Shown here one piece after another: positions 45,370 to 52,191 of a DNA stretch of 64,000 bases. Each line of letters begins with the position of its first letter. Position 1 is the stretch's first letter. The stretch is taken from positions 15,704 through 79,703 of the forward strand of contig JAFAMW010000067.1 in NCBI GenBank assembly GCA_019232985.1, read 5' to 3'. The translations under genes were made by a program, and so were the position numbers. The notes below the pieces were generated by a model. It worked only from the letters and a program-made list of their open reading frames with translations, did no database searches and had not been told where the DNA came from. This stretch comes from Roseateles sp. Its GTDB lineage: Bacteria; Pseudomonadota; Gammaproteobacteria; Burkholderiales; Burkholderiaceae.

Positions 45370-45774
45370 TCAGGGCGACAGCGGCGCCGGCTGGCTGGGC
45401 GTGCCCGCGAGTTCGGCGCAGTAGCTGATCAGGTCGTCGAGCTGGCGGCTCTTGTCGAACACGCGCTCGGCGCCGAGCCCGAGGCAGTGGCGGCGCACGT
45501 CCTCGGTCGCGTAGTTGGTCAGCACGACGCGGCGCGCGCGCACGCCGAGCTGCTGGGCGGCCTGCAGCACGCCGAGGCCGGTGCCCGAGCTCAGGAACAC
45601 GTCGACGATGAACAGGTCGGCGGCCCCCTGGGCCTCGCTCATCCAGCGCACCGCGCCGGCCTCGTCGCCGACGGCGCCGACGACCTCGACGTTGGCGAGT
45701 TCCTCGAGCGTGCCGACGAGGTTCTCGAGGATCACCGGACTGTCTTCGACGATGAAGGCGCGCAGGGCGGACAT
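45370..45774 (-). CDS. REC-only response regulator
   Basis: 134 residues, a single receiver domain: E10-D11 (VEDSP), phospho-acceptor D58 (FIVDVFL), T86 (VLTNYA) and K108 (FDKS). There is no output domain. The ATG at MSALRAFIVE is preferred; 14 more codons are open upstream. It is co-transcribed ahead of the kinase and may compete for or buffer phosphate, or act by protein contact. Confidence 0.85.
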   Translation of the reverse strand: MSALRAFIVEDSPVILENLVGTLEELANVEVVGAVGDEAGAVRWMSEAQGAADLFIVDVFLSSGTGLGVLQAAQQLGVRARRVVLTNYATEDVRRHCLGLGAERVFDKSRQLDDLISYCAELAGTPSQPAPLSP

Positions 45775-45843
45775 GGCGGCAGGCGACGACGCGCCGGCGT
45801 AAGGGGAGGACCACATGGTGCCAACTCCGGCGGCGGCGGGGTG

Positions 45844-45857
45844 TAGGAATTGTCCTA
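45844..45857. promoter_or_regulatory. perfect dyad TAGGA-ATTG-TCCTA
   Basis: It lies between the BON gene (45888-46202, whose stop is at 45888) and the REC gene start at 45774, about 70 bases upstream of the REC gene. Related dyads lie at 46787-46800 and 47766-47785. Probably the site of a regulator encoded in this island. Confidence 0.55.
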
Positions 45858-45887
45858 TTCCCGCCGCCGCATGGCTAACTCACAGAC

Positions 45888-46202
45888 TCAGCGGATCGCG
45901 ATGTCGTTGCGGACCGAGCGCACGCCCGAGGTCTCGCGCGCGAGCTTCTCGGCGCGCGCGCGTTCGTCCTCGTTCTTGGCGAAGCCGGACAGCTGGACCT
46001 CGCCCTTGAGCGTCTCGACGCTGATGGCCATCGCGCTGACGGTCGAGTCGGCGGCGAACTTGGCCTTGACGCGGGTCGTCAGCGTCGAGTCGTCGATATA
46101 GGCGCCGACGGTCTCCTGGCTGCGCGTGACGGCGCAGCCGGTCGTGGCGAAGGCGGCCGCAAGGGCGGTACAGCAGGCAAGCAACACGGCGGTCTTCTTC
46201 AT
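45888..46202 (-). CDS. BON-domain lipoprotein
   Basis: 104 residues. The signal MKKTAVLLACCTALAAAFATTGC ends in a lipobox Cys23. The rest is one BON domain: DDSTLTTRVKAKFAADSTVS, VETLKGEVQLSGFAKNEDER and GVRSVRNDIAI. BON proteins such as OsmY bind membranes and protect the envelope under osmotic stress. The ATG follows AGGAGAACC. Second of two BON genes on this strand. Confidence 0.9.
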   Translation of the reverse strand: MKKTAVLLACCTALAAAFATTGCAVTRSQETVGAYIDDSTLTTRVKAKFAADSTVSAMAISVETLKGEVQLSGFAKNEDERARAEKLARETSGVRSVRNDIAIR

Positions 46203-46249
46203 CTGGTTCTCCTAGGCTTGGACGAGGGGACGGGAAGGCGGCGCGAGGG

Positions 46250-46687
46250 TCAGCCGGTCGTGCCGACGACGAGCTGGTTGTCGACCGACTGCACGCCGGC
46301 AACGCCCATCGCGACGGTGGCCGCGTGCTCGCGCGCGCCGGCGTCGGGCACCGTGCCGGTCAGCGTCACGCGGCCGTTCGCGCAGCTCACGTCGATGCTG
46401 TGCGACTTGAGCTTTTCGTCGGCGACGAAGGCCGCGTGGACCTTGGCGACGATGGCGGTGTCGTTGACGGTCTCGGCCGCGGTCTTCGCGGCGTCGCCGA
46501 CCTGGTCCTTGGCGTCCTGGCCGGCGGCGCGCGCGCCGGCGATCGCGCCGTCGAGCTTCTGGCCGGCCGTGCGGTCGTCGCCGGGCTTGTCGCAGGCCGC
46601 GAGGCCGGCGGTCAGGGCGGCCGCGAGGGCGACCGTGAAGATCGCGTGGGGCCGGGTGGATCTGAGCAGGGGGGTCTTGTTCATCAT
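46250..46687 (-). CDS. BON-domain lipoprotein
   Basis: 145 residues. The signal HAIFTVALAAALTAGLAAC ends in a lipobox Cys. A linker of helical repeats (GQKLDGAIAGARAAGQDAKD, VGDAAKTAAETVND) precedes one BON domain (IVAKVHAAFVADEKLKSHSI, CANGRVTLTGTVPDAG, GVQSVDNQLVV). The start is MMNKTPLL after AAAGGACGC. It lies 47 bases upstream of the other BON gene and is divergent from the LuxR regulator. Confidence 0.9.
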   Translation of the reverse strand: MMNKTPLLRSTRPHAIFTVALAAALTAGLAACDKPGDDRTAGQKLDGAIAGARAAGQDAKDQVGDAAKTAAETVNDTAIVAKVHAAFVADEKLKSHSIDVSCANGRVTLTGTVPDAGAREHAATVAMGVAGVQSVDNQLVVGTTG

Positions 46688-46786
46688 GCGTCCTTTCGTG
46701 CGACGGAGCGATGTGGGAGGATTCCCTGCCACCAACTTTGGGCGGCGGCGGCGGCGCCCGGCATCGGCCGTGGCCCTGCGGGCTTG

Positions 46787-46800
46787 TAGGACATCTCCGA
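46787..46800. promoter_or_regulatory. dyad TAGGA-CATC-TCCGA in the BON/LuxR divergent region
   Basis: It matches TAGGA-N4-TCCTA with one mismatch. It lies 100 bases upstream of the BON gene start at 46687 and 60 bases before the LuxR-type GTG at 46860, so it could serve either promoter. A TTGACA box follows at about 46832. Confidence 0.5.
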
Positions 46801-46859
46801 TCGCTTCTCGCCTGTCGCGCTGTTAGGCTCTTGACACTCCATCAACCCAAGAGGCTTCC

Positions 46860-47495
46860 GTGATCCGAATCGGCATCGTCGACGACCACGCGATCGTGCG
46901 TTCCGGCCTGCGCCAGTTCCTCGGCGACAACGTCGACATGCGCGTGACCGGCGAGGCCGCGAACGGCCGCGAGGCGCTCGAGCTCGCGCGCGGCGGCGAG
47001 GTCGACGTGCTGCTGATGGACATCTCCATGCCCGACCAGAGCGGCGTCGACGCGCTCGCCGCGATCAAGGCGCGCTTCCCCGCGCTGCCGGTGCTGATCT
47101 TGAGCGGCTTCCCCGAGACGCATTACGCGACGACGCTGCTGCGCCAGGGCGCGAGCGGCTACCTCAACAAGGAATGCGACCCCGAGGAAATCGCCAACGC
47201 GGTGCGCACCGTCGCACGCGGGCGCCGCTACATCAGCCCGGCCGTGGCCGAGCTGATGGCCGACAGCATGGCCGGCGGCGACCCGACCCGGCCGCTTCAC
47301 GAGGACCTGTCGGAGCGCGAGATGCAGGTGTTCCTGCGCCTCGCCAAGGGCGAGACCGTCGGCGAGATGGCCAAGGCGATGTTCCTCAGCGTCAAGACGG
47401 TCAGCACCTACCGCACGCGCACGCTCGAGAAGCTCAAGCTCGAGACGAACAGCGACCTGACCTATTACGCGCTGAAGAACGGGCTGATTCAGTAA
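46860..47495 (+). CDS. LuxR/NarL-family response regulator
   Basis: 211 residues from GTG after AAGAGGCTTCC. Receiver domain with D8-D9 (IVDDH), phospho-acceptor D54 (LLMDISMPDQ) and Lys in GYLNKECD. HTH_LuxR at 145-211: LSEREMQVFLRLAKGETVGE and KTVSTYRTRTLEKLKLETNS. It is the natural partner of the HisKA_3 kinase at 43940-45349. The shared dyad in four intergenic regions of the island is its best candidate binding site. Confidence 0.9.
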   Translation: MIRIGIVDDHAIVRSGLRQFLGDNVDMRVTGEAANGREALELARGGEVDVLLMDISMPDQSGVDALAAIKARFPALPVLILSGFPETHYATTLLRQGASGYLNKECDPEEIANAVRTVARGRRYISPAVAELMADSMAGGDPTRPLHEDLSEREMQVFLRLAKGETVGEMAKAMFLSVKTVSTYRTRTLEKLKLETNSDLTYYALKNGLIQ

Positions 47496-47647
47496 GGCCG
47501 GCGCTCGGCCTGCAGCCAGGGCAGCGCGGACTCCATGCCCCAGTCCTCGGCGCTCGGCGGCGGCACGCGGCGCGGCCGCCGCGCGGCGCGCCAGCGCGCC
47601 AGGAAACCTCGGGTGGGAGGGGTACTCGGGCGGCGCTGGCTGGACAT
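47489..47647 (-). CDS. small hypothetical protein
   Basis: 52 residues (MSSQRRPSTPPTRGFLARWR, ending WGMESALPWLQAERRPY), with GAGGTCCGCC just before the ATG. Basic N-terminal half, Trp-rich end. It overlaps the LuxR gene tail-to-tail by seven bases. No family recognised; the ribosome site and non-shadow-like C-terminus are the only support. Confidence 0.4.
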   Translation of the reverse strand: MSSQRRPSTPPTRGFLARWRAARRPRRVPPPSAEDWGMESALPWLQAERRPY

Positions 47648-47765
47648 GGCGGACCTCGGCGGGAGCGGGAGCGGACGGGGAAGGCGGCAAGGCCTACTGT
47701 CTGCGCAGCGCGGCGATTTGTGCGTCGGCGCAGGGCGAGCCGGCCTGTCGGCGCGGTCCGACACG

Positions 47766-47785
47766 GCGTAGGACTTCGCCTACGC
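47766..47785. promoter_or_regulatory. dyad GCGTAGG-ACTTCG-CCTACGC upstream of the AsmA gene
   Basis: A perfect inverted repeat with seven-base arms, 55 bases before the AsmA-type ATG. Its core TAGGA-CTTC-GCCTA is a one-mismatch version of the TAGGA-N4-TCCTA motif found near the two-component genes, which would put the AsmA gene in the same regulon. Confidence 0.5.
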
Positions 47786-47840
47786 GCAGCGCGTGCGGCG
47801 TCCCACGCGCGCGGCGCCGCGGCCGCGCCACGATCGCGTC

Positions 47841-49895
47841 ATGGACCCCGCGCCACAAGCCGAAGAACGCAGCGACGGACCGCCGGCCGCGCCGCCCCGC
47901 CGGCGCGGCCTCGTCGTCACGGCCGGCTTGCTCGGCGGCCTCGCGGTGCTGGGCGCGGCCGTCGGCGGCGCCGACCTCGCCGGCTGGCCCGGCCTCGCGC
48001 CGCGCGCGCTCGCGCATTTCGCGCCGACGCTGGGCCTCACGTTAGCCCCCGACACGCGCGTGCACCTGCTCTACCGGCCACGCCTGCTCGCGCCGACGCT
48101 GACGCTCGCGCACGACGGCCAGACGCTCGCCGACGCGCAGGGGCTCGAGCTGCGCTGGGACTGGCGCGACGTCTGGCGCTGGCAGCGCGAGGGCGCGCCG
48201 CTGCGCGTGCGCGCGGTCCAGGCCGCGCGGCTCGAGCTGCACTGGGCGCGCGACGCGGCGGGCCGCTCGAACTGGCAGTTCCTCGAGCCGCCGCCGGCCG
48301 CGGCGTCGGCCGCCGCATCGGCCGCGCCGACGCCGCTGCCCGTGATCGACAACCTGAGCCTCGCGACCGGCAGCGCGAGCGTCGACGACGCGCCGCTGCA
48401 CCTGAAGGCCGACGCGCAGTTCAGCAGCGCGGCCGACGGCCATTGGCAGGCGCGCGTCGACGGCCAGCTCAACGGCCAGCAGCTCGCGCTCCAGGCCCAG
48501 GCAGGGCAGAGCCTGGCGCTGCTGTCCGACGCGCCGATGCCGCCGATCGCCGTGCAGGCGAGCCTGAGCCACGGCCGCAGCCGCGTGAGCTTCGACGGCA
48601 CGGCCGCTTCGCTGCTCGACGCCCAGGCGCTCGACGGCCGCGTCGACGCGAGCGGCCCCTCGCTCGCCGACGCGGGCCGGCCGCTCGGCCTGACGCTGCC
48701 GGCGACGCCGCCGTTCGCGCTGCACGGCCGCCTGCGCCACGCGGGCACGCGCTGGTTCCTTGCGGGCACCGACGCGCGCGTCGGCGGCAGCCGGCTCGGC
48801 GGCGACTTCCAGTTCGACACCGCGCCCGCGCGGCCGCTTTTGAGCGGCGCGCTGCGCGGCGGCCCGCTGCGCCTCGTCGACCTCGGCCCGGCCGTCGGCG
48901 CCGACGCGCCGCCGAGCCGCAGCGGCCGCGTGCTGCCCGACCGCCCGTTCGACCTGCCCGCGCTGAACCGCATGGACGCGGCGCTCGACATCCGCTTGAG
49001 CAGCCTCGACCTCGACAGCCGCGCGCTCGAGCCGCTCGCGCCGGTCGGCGCCAAGCTCGAGCTGCGCGACGGCCGGCTCGCGCTGAACGCGCTGCAGATC
49101 GGCGTCGCGGGCGGCCAGCTCAGCGGCACGACGACGCTCGACGCGCAGGTCGATCCGCCGCAGTGGCAGGCCAACCTGGCCGTCCAGGGCCTGGTGCTCG
49201 ACCGCTGGCTGCGCGAGCACAGCAAGGCGTTCGGCGGCACGCTGCAGGGGCTTGCCGTCGTGCAGGGTCAGGGGCGCAGCACGGCGGCGCTGCTCGGCTC
49301 GCTCGACGGCGGCGTCGTCGTGACGCTGCGCCACGGCCATATGTCGCACCTGGCGACCGAGCTCGCGGGCCTGGACCTCGCGCGCGCGCTCGTCGTCTGG
49401 CTGCGCGGCGACGACGCGATGCCGCTCGGCTGCGCCAAGCTCGCGGGCCGTTTCGACGCGGGCGTGCTGACGCCGCATTTCGCGGTGCTCGACAACGCCG
49501 ACAACCGCATCGAGCTCGGCGGCAAGGTCGACCTCGCGCACGAGCAGCTCGCGCTGCGCGTCGTGACCCTGCCCAAGGACTTCTCGCCGGTGGCGCTGCG
49601 CACGCCGATCCGCGTCGAGGGCAGCTTCGCCGACCCGCATGTGGCGCTCGAGGGCAAGCCGCTCGGCGTGCGCGCGCTCGGCGCGATCGCGCTCGGCGTG
49701 ATCACGCCGCCGGCCGCGCTCGTCGCGCTGTTCGACCGGGCCGAGAAGACCGAGTCGCTGAGCTGCAGCGACCCGCTGCCGCTGCCGCCCGCGAAGACGG
49801 CGGCCGGCGTTCCGGCCTCGGCCGCCGCCGCGTCAGCGCCGTCCTACACGCCGACGCGGTCGGCGCCGGCACGGCGGGCGAACCAGGCGTCCTAA
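47841..49895 (+). CDS. AsmA-family inner-membrane-anchored protein
   Basis: 684 residues. One N-terminal helix (GLVVTAGLLGGLAVLGAAVG, about 25-45) and then a long periplasmic beta-groove region. Typical segments are SNWQFLEPPP, GGDFQFDTAPARPLLSGALR, FDLPALNRMDAALDIRLSSL, LSGTTTLDAQVDPPQWQANL and, near the end, PIRVEGSFADPHVALEGKPL. AsmA-like proteins are bridge-like lipid transfer proteins that carry phospholipids toward the outer membrane. An island with BON lipoproteins and a stress sensor supports an envelope role. Terminator downstream. Confidence 0.88.
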   Translation: MDPAPQAEERSDGPPAAPPRRRGLVVTAGLLGGLAVLGAAVGGADLAGWPGLAPRALAHFAPTLGLTLAPDTRVHLLYRPRLLAPTLTLAHDGQTLADAQGLELRWDWRDVWRWQREGAPLRVRAVQAARLELHWARDAAGRSNWQFLEPPPAAASAAASAAPTPLPVIDNLSLATGSASVDDAPLHLKADAQFSSAADGHWQARVDGQLNGQQLALQAQAGQSLALLSDAPMPPIAVQASLSHGRSRVSFDGTAASLLDAQALDGRVDASGPSLADAGRPLGLTLPATPPFALHGRLRHAGTRWFLAGTDARVGGSRLGGDFQFDTAPARPLLSGALRGGPLRLVDLGPAVGADAPPSRSGRVLPDRPFDLPALNRMDAALDIRLSSLDLDSRALEPLAPVGAKLELRDGRLALNALQIGVAGGQLSGTTTLDAQVDPPQWQANLAVQGLVLDRWLREHSKAFGGTLQGLAVVQGQGRSTAALLGSLDGGVVVTLRHGHMSHLATELAGLDLARALVVWLRGDDAMPLGCAKLAGRFDAGVLTPHFAVLDNADNRIELGGKVDLAHEQLALRVVTLPKDFSPVALRTPIRVEGSFADPHVALEGKPLGVRALGAIALGVITPPAALVALFDRAEKTESLSCSDPLPLPPAKTAAGVPASAAAASAPSYTPTRSAPARRANQAS

Positions 49896-49944
49896 AGTTG
49901 ACCCAACACGACAACTAGATCCCCTCCCCCGAATCCCCCGTTAT

Positions 49945-49972
49945 GGCAGGCCCCTGAGCCTGCCGTTTTTTT
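49945..49972 (+). terminator. Rho-independent terminator after the AsmA gene
   Basis: GGCAGGC (49945-49951) pairs with GCCTGCC (49958-49964), loop CCCTGA, followed by GTTTTTTT. It separates the AsmA gene from the converging peptidase E gene. Confidence 0.9.
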
Positions 49973-49979
49973 GGGCGGA

Positions 49980-50654
49980 TCAGCCGCCGAAGTAGCGCCA
50001 CTGCCCTTCGGAGACGATTTCGGCCCGGCCGTCAACGACCTTGATCGCCGTCTGGTCGTCGATCGCGTAGGCCGGGCCGCCGATCTCGGCCGCCCAGCGC
50101 TCGGCGTGGGCCATCGAGTTCTCCGGGAAGTCCGGGTAGTCGAGGTGCGGAAAGATCGAGAAGTCGACGAGGCCGAGCGCCGCGTCGACGCCGGTGATCG
50201 GCGGCCGGGTCTCGATGAACGCGTCGCCGACGCGCGGCGTCAGCGCCATGCTGCCGGCGCTCAGGCCGACCCAGACGACGCGCTCGAGCGCGGGCAGCGC
50301 CGCCGCGAGCCCCGACTCGCGCAGCCAGTGGGCCAGGTAGAGCGCGTCGCCGCCGTCGACGAGCAGCACGTCGGCGGCCTCGACCCAGGGCTGCCAGCGC
50401 GCGCGGCCGAGGCTCGGCAGCGCGGTGAGCTCGAGCAGGCCCACCGACTTCCAGCCGAGCTCGACCATCGGGCAGGGCGAGCGGCCGTTGACGAAGCGCC
50501 AGGCGCCGGCGGGGCTGCCCTTGGGGTGGCCGTAGTGCGCGGTCGGGATGCACAGCGCGTTGGATTCGGCGATCGGCTTGCCGAGCAGCTCGACGAGCGC
50601 GGCGCGGATGCTGGCGTTCTTGACGCCCGCGGAGGTCAGCAGGAGCTTGTTCAT
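49980..50654 (-). CDS. peptidase E-like serine dipeptidase (S51)
   Basis: 224 residues, the size of PepE. WVGLSAGSMAL contains the nucleophile Ser132 in a GxSAGS elbow like that of class I amidotransferase-fold peptidases; LLVDGGDALYLAHWL and PHLDYPDF supply the remaining site. PepE cleaves N-terminal Asp dipeptides. The ATG gives a complete fold. The DsrE-like gene is divergent upstream. Confidence 0.85.
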   Translation of the reverse strand: MNKLLLTSAGVKNASIRAALVELLGKPIAESNALCIPTAHYGHPKGSPAGAWRFVNGRSPCPMVELGWKSVGLLELTALPSLGRARWQPWVEAADVLLVDGGDALYLAHWLRESGLAAALPALERVVWVGLSAGSMALTPRVGDAFIETRPPITGVDAALGLVDFSIFPHLDYPDFPENSMAHAERWAAEIGGPAYAIDDQTAIKVVDGRAEIVSEGQWRYFGG

Positions 50655-50724
50655 CGTGCGTTTCCCGGAGTCGACGGCGCGGCCTCGCTACGATCCGGGG
50701 CTACCAGGACGGAGGCGACCCCCC

Positions 50725-51207
50725 ATGCGCAAGCTCATTCGAATCGTCGGCGTGCCGGCGCTGATTATTGGCTGCACCGCGTTCGCGGCCGGACCGGCCC
50801 GGGCGGGCGGTTACGTCGAGCCCAAGATGCAGCACGAGGCCTATGGTCCGGTGAAGATCGTCGTGCCGATCAGCAGCCCCGAGTCCAAGGTCTGGGTCTT
50901 CAAGCTGCGCAATATCGCGAACGGCCTCGACGCCGCGAAGAACGGCGGCGGCGAGCTGCAGGCCGAGGTCGTGGTCTACGGCCCTGCGCTGAAGATGCTG
51001 ATCGACCCGGACGCGGAGCTCAAGGCCGCGACCGACCATCTGCGCGACGCCGGCGTGCACATCACGGTGTGCAACAACACGCTCAAGGGCATGAACCTCG
51101 ACTGGCACGAGCTCTACAAGGTGCAGGAGGCCGACGTCGTGCCCTCGGGCTTTCTCGAGGTCGGCTGGCGCGGCAACCACGGGTGGGCCGTGGATCCGAT
51201 GAACTGA
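50725..51207 (+). CDS. exported DsrE-like protein
   Basis: 160 residues. Signal peptide (VGVPALIIGCTAFAAGPARA), then a DsrE/F-like fold: VKIVVPISSPESKVWVFKLR, NIANGLDAAKNG, and VYGPALKMLIDPDAELKAA followed by AGVHITVCNNTLKGMNL, in which Cys lies in the usual region. Periplasmic DsrE-like proteins are linked to sulfur or redox handling; the role here is unknown. Strong ribosome site GGAGG eight bases before the ATG region. Confidence 0.8.
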   Translation: MRKLIRIVGVPALIIGCTAFAAGPARAGGYVEPKMQHEAYGPVKIVVPISSPESKVWVFKLRNIANGLDAAKNGGGELQAEVVVYGPALKMLIDPDAELKAATDHLRDAGVHITVCNNTLKGMNLDWHELYKVQEADVVPSGFLEVGWRGNHGWAVDPMN

Positions 51208-51219
51208 GGCGCCGCGCCG

Positions 51220-51663
51220 CTAGCTCAGCAGCTCGGGGTGGCGCTCGGCGAGCTCCTGCAGCAGGTGGGCGCGCAAGGCGTGCGCCTGCGCGATGCATTC
51301 GTCGAGCATGTCGGGGGAGACGCTGTCGCCGGTGTCGTCGATCGCGTTGCGCTTGCGGCGCAGCGCGTCGAGCACGGCCGAAGTTCCATCCTCGACGCCG
51401 AGCGTCAGCGGCAGCGACTGGACCGTGGCCAGGTGCGGGTCGGATTCGTTGCCCGAGGGCCGGAAGCCCTGCGCCATCAGTGCCACCAGCGCGCATTGCG
51501 TGACGGCCTTGTAGGCCGCGTCGAAGCGCGTTTCTTCGCTGACGCTGCCGACCGCCGCGTCCGCGAGGTTGCGCACCACCGCGCCGAGCAGGCGCTGGAT
51601 TTCAGCGGGCGTTGCCTCATGGGCCTTGAGCCGGCCGATGCGCAGCAGGTTCTGCAATCTCAT
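51220..51663 (-). CDS. HEPN-like domain protein
   Basis: 147 residues from ATG (a GTG three codons upstream is possible). All-helical. TRFDAAYKAVTQCALVALMA resembles the first HEPN helices, and LDALRRKRNAIDDTGDSVSP at 99-118 contains the R-x-x-RN element near the C-terminal helices. HEPN proteins are often RNases or toxin parts with a nucleotidyltransferase antitoxin; no such partner is seen next to it. Convergent with the DsrE-like gene (12-base gap). Confidence 0.65.
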   Translation of the reverse strand: MRLQNLLRIGRLKAHEATPAEIQRLLGAVVRNLADAAVGSVSEETRFDAAYKAVTQCALVALMAQGFRPSGNESDPHLATVQSLPLTLGVEDGTSAVLDALRRKRNAIDDTGDSVSPDMLDECIAQAHALRAHLLQELAERHPELLS

Positions 51664-51769
51664 CTTCGCCACCGACGACCCGGGGATTTGAGCCGGCTTT
51701 GGCGCCGTGGGCTACCCCGTCCGCGTCGCGGATATCGATTACGCCGCCGGCGGCACGACGTCGCTCCGC

Positions 51770-52147
51770 TCAGTCGACGATTTCGATCGAGTCGACGCGG
51801 TCCGGATAGAACGCGACATGCTCGCGGATGGCCGCGACGGCCGGATAGGGCTGCTCGTAGGTCCACACGGCGTTGACGCCCTTCGTGCCCGCGGCGGCGA
51901 GGCTGAAGTACGAGCAGTCGCCCTTGTAGGGGCAGTAGGTTGCGTGCGTCGTGCGTTCGAGCCGGGCCATGTCGACATGCTTGCGCGGGAGGTACTGCAC
52001 GGCCGGATAGCTCGCCTCGCGCAGCGTCAGCGCCTCGTCCGAGTCGGCGATCACGCGGCCGTCGGACTTGACGACCACGCGGCCGGGCGTGCGCTCGACG
52101 GTGATCGGGTGGTCGGGGCCGGGGGTCTTCAATGGCTTGGTGCTCAT
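51770..52147 (-). CDS. DUF427 family protein
   Basis: 125 residues. HPITVERTPGRVVVKSDGRV, ADSDEALTLREASYPAVQYL, RTTHATYCPYKGDCSYFSLA (with the paired Cys of CPYKGDC) and IREHVAFYPDRVDSIEIVD span the DUF427 fold. Function is unknown; it is a compact mostly-beta domain widespread in actinobacteria and proteobacteria. The ATG follows AGGGACCCC. It is preceded by the MoxR-VWA operon on the same strand, with a 44-base gap. Confidence 0.9.
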   Translation of the reverse strand: MSTKPLKTPGPDHPITVERTPGRVVVKSDGRVIADSDEALTLREASYPAVQYLPRKHVDMARLERTTHATYCPYKGDCSYFSLAAAGTKGVNAVWTYEQPYPAVAAIREHVAFYPDRVDSIEIVD

Positions 52148-52191
52148 GGGGTCCCTTCGGGTCGATGGTTGGACGGGCCGCGCGCGGCGCG

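Noticed and set aside
47174..49918. A 914-residue plus-strand open frame overlapping the LuxR and AsmA genes
   Set aside because: It is the +1 shadow of the AsmA frame, almost entirely Arg, Ala, Pro and Gly.
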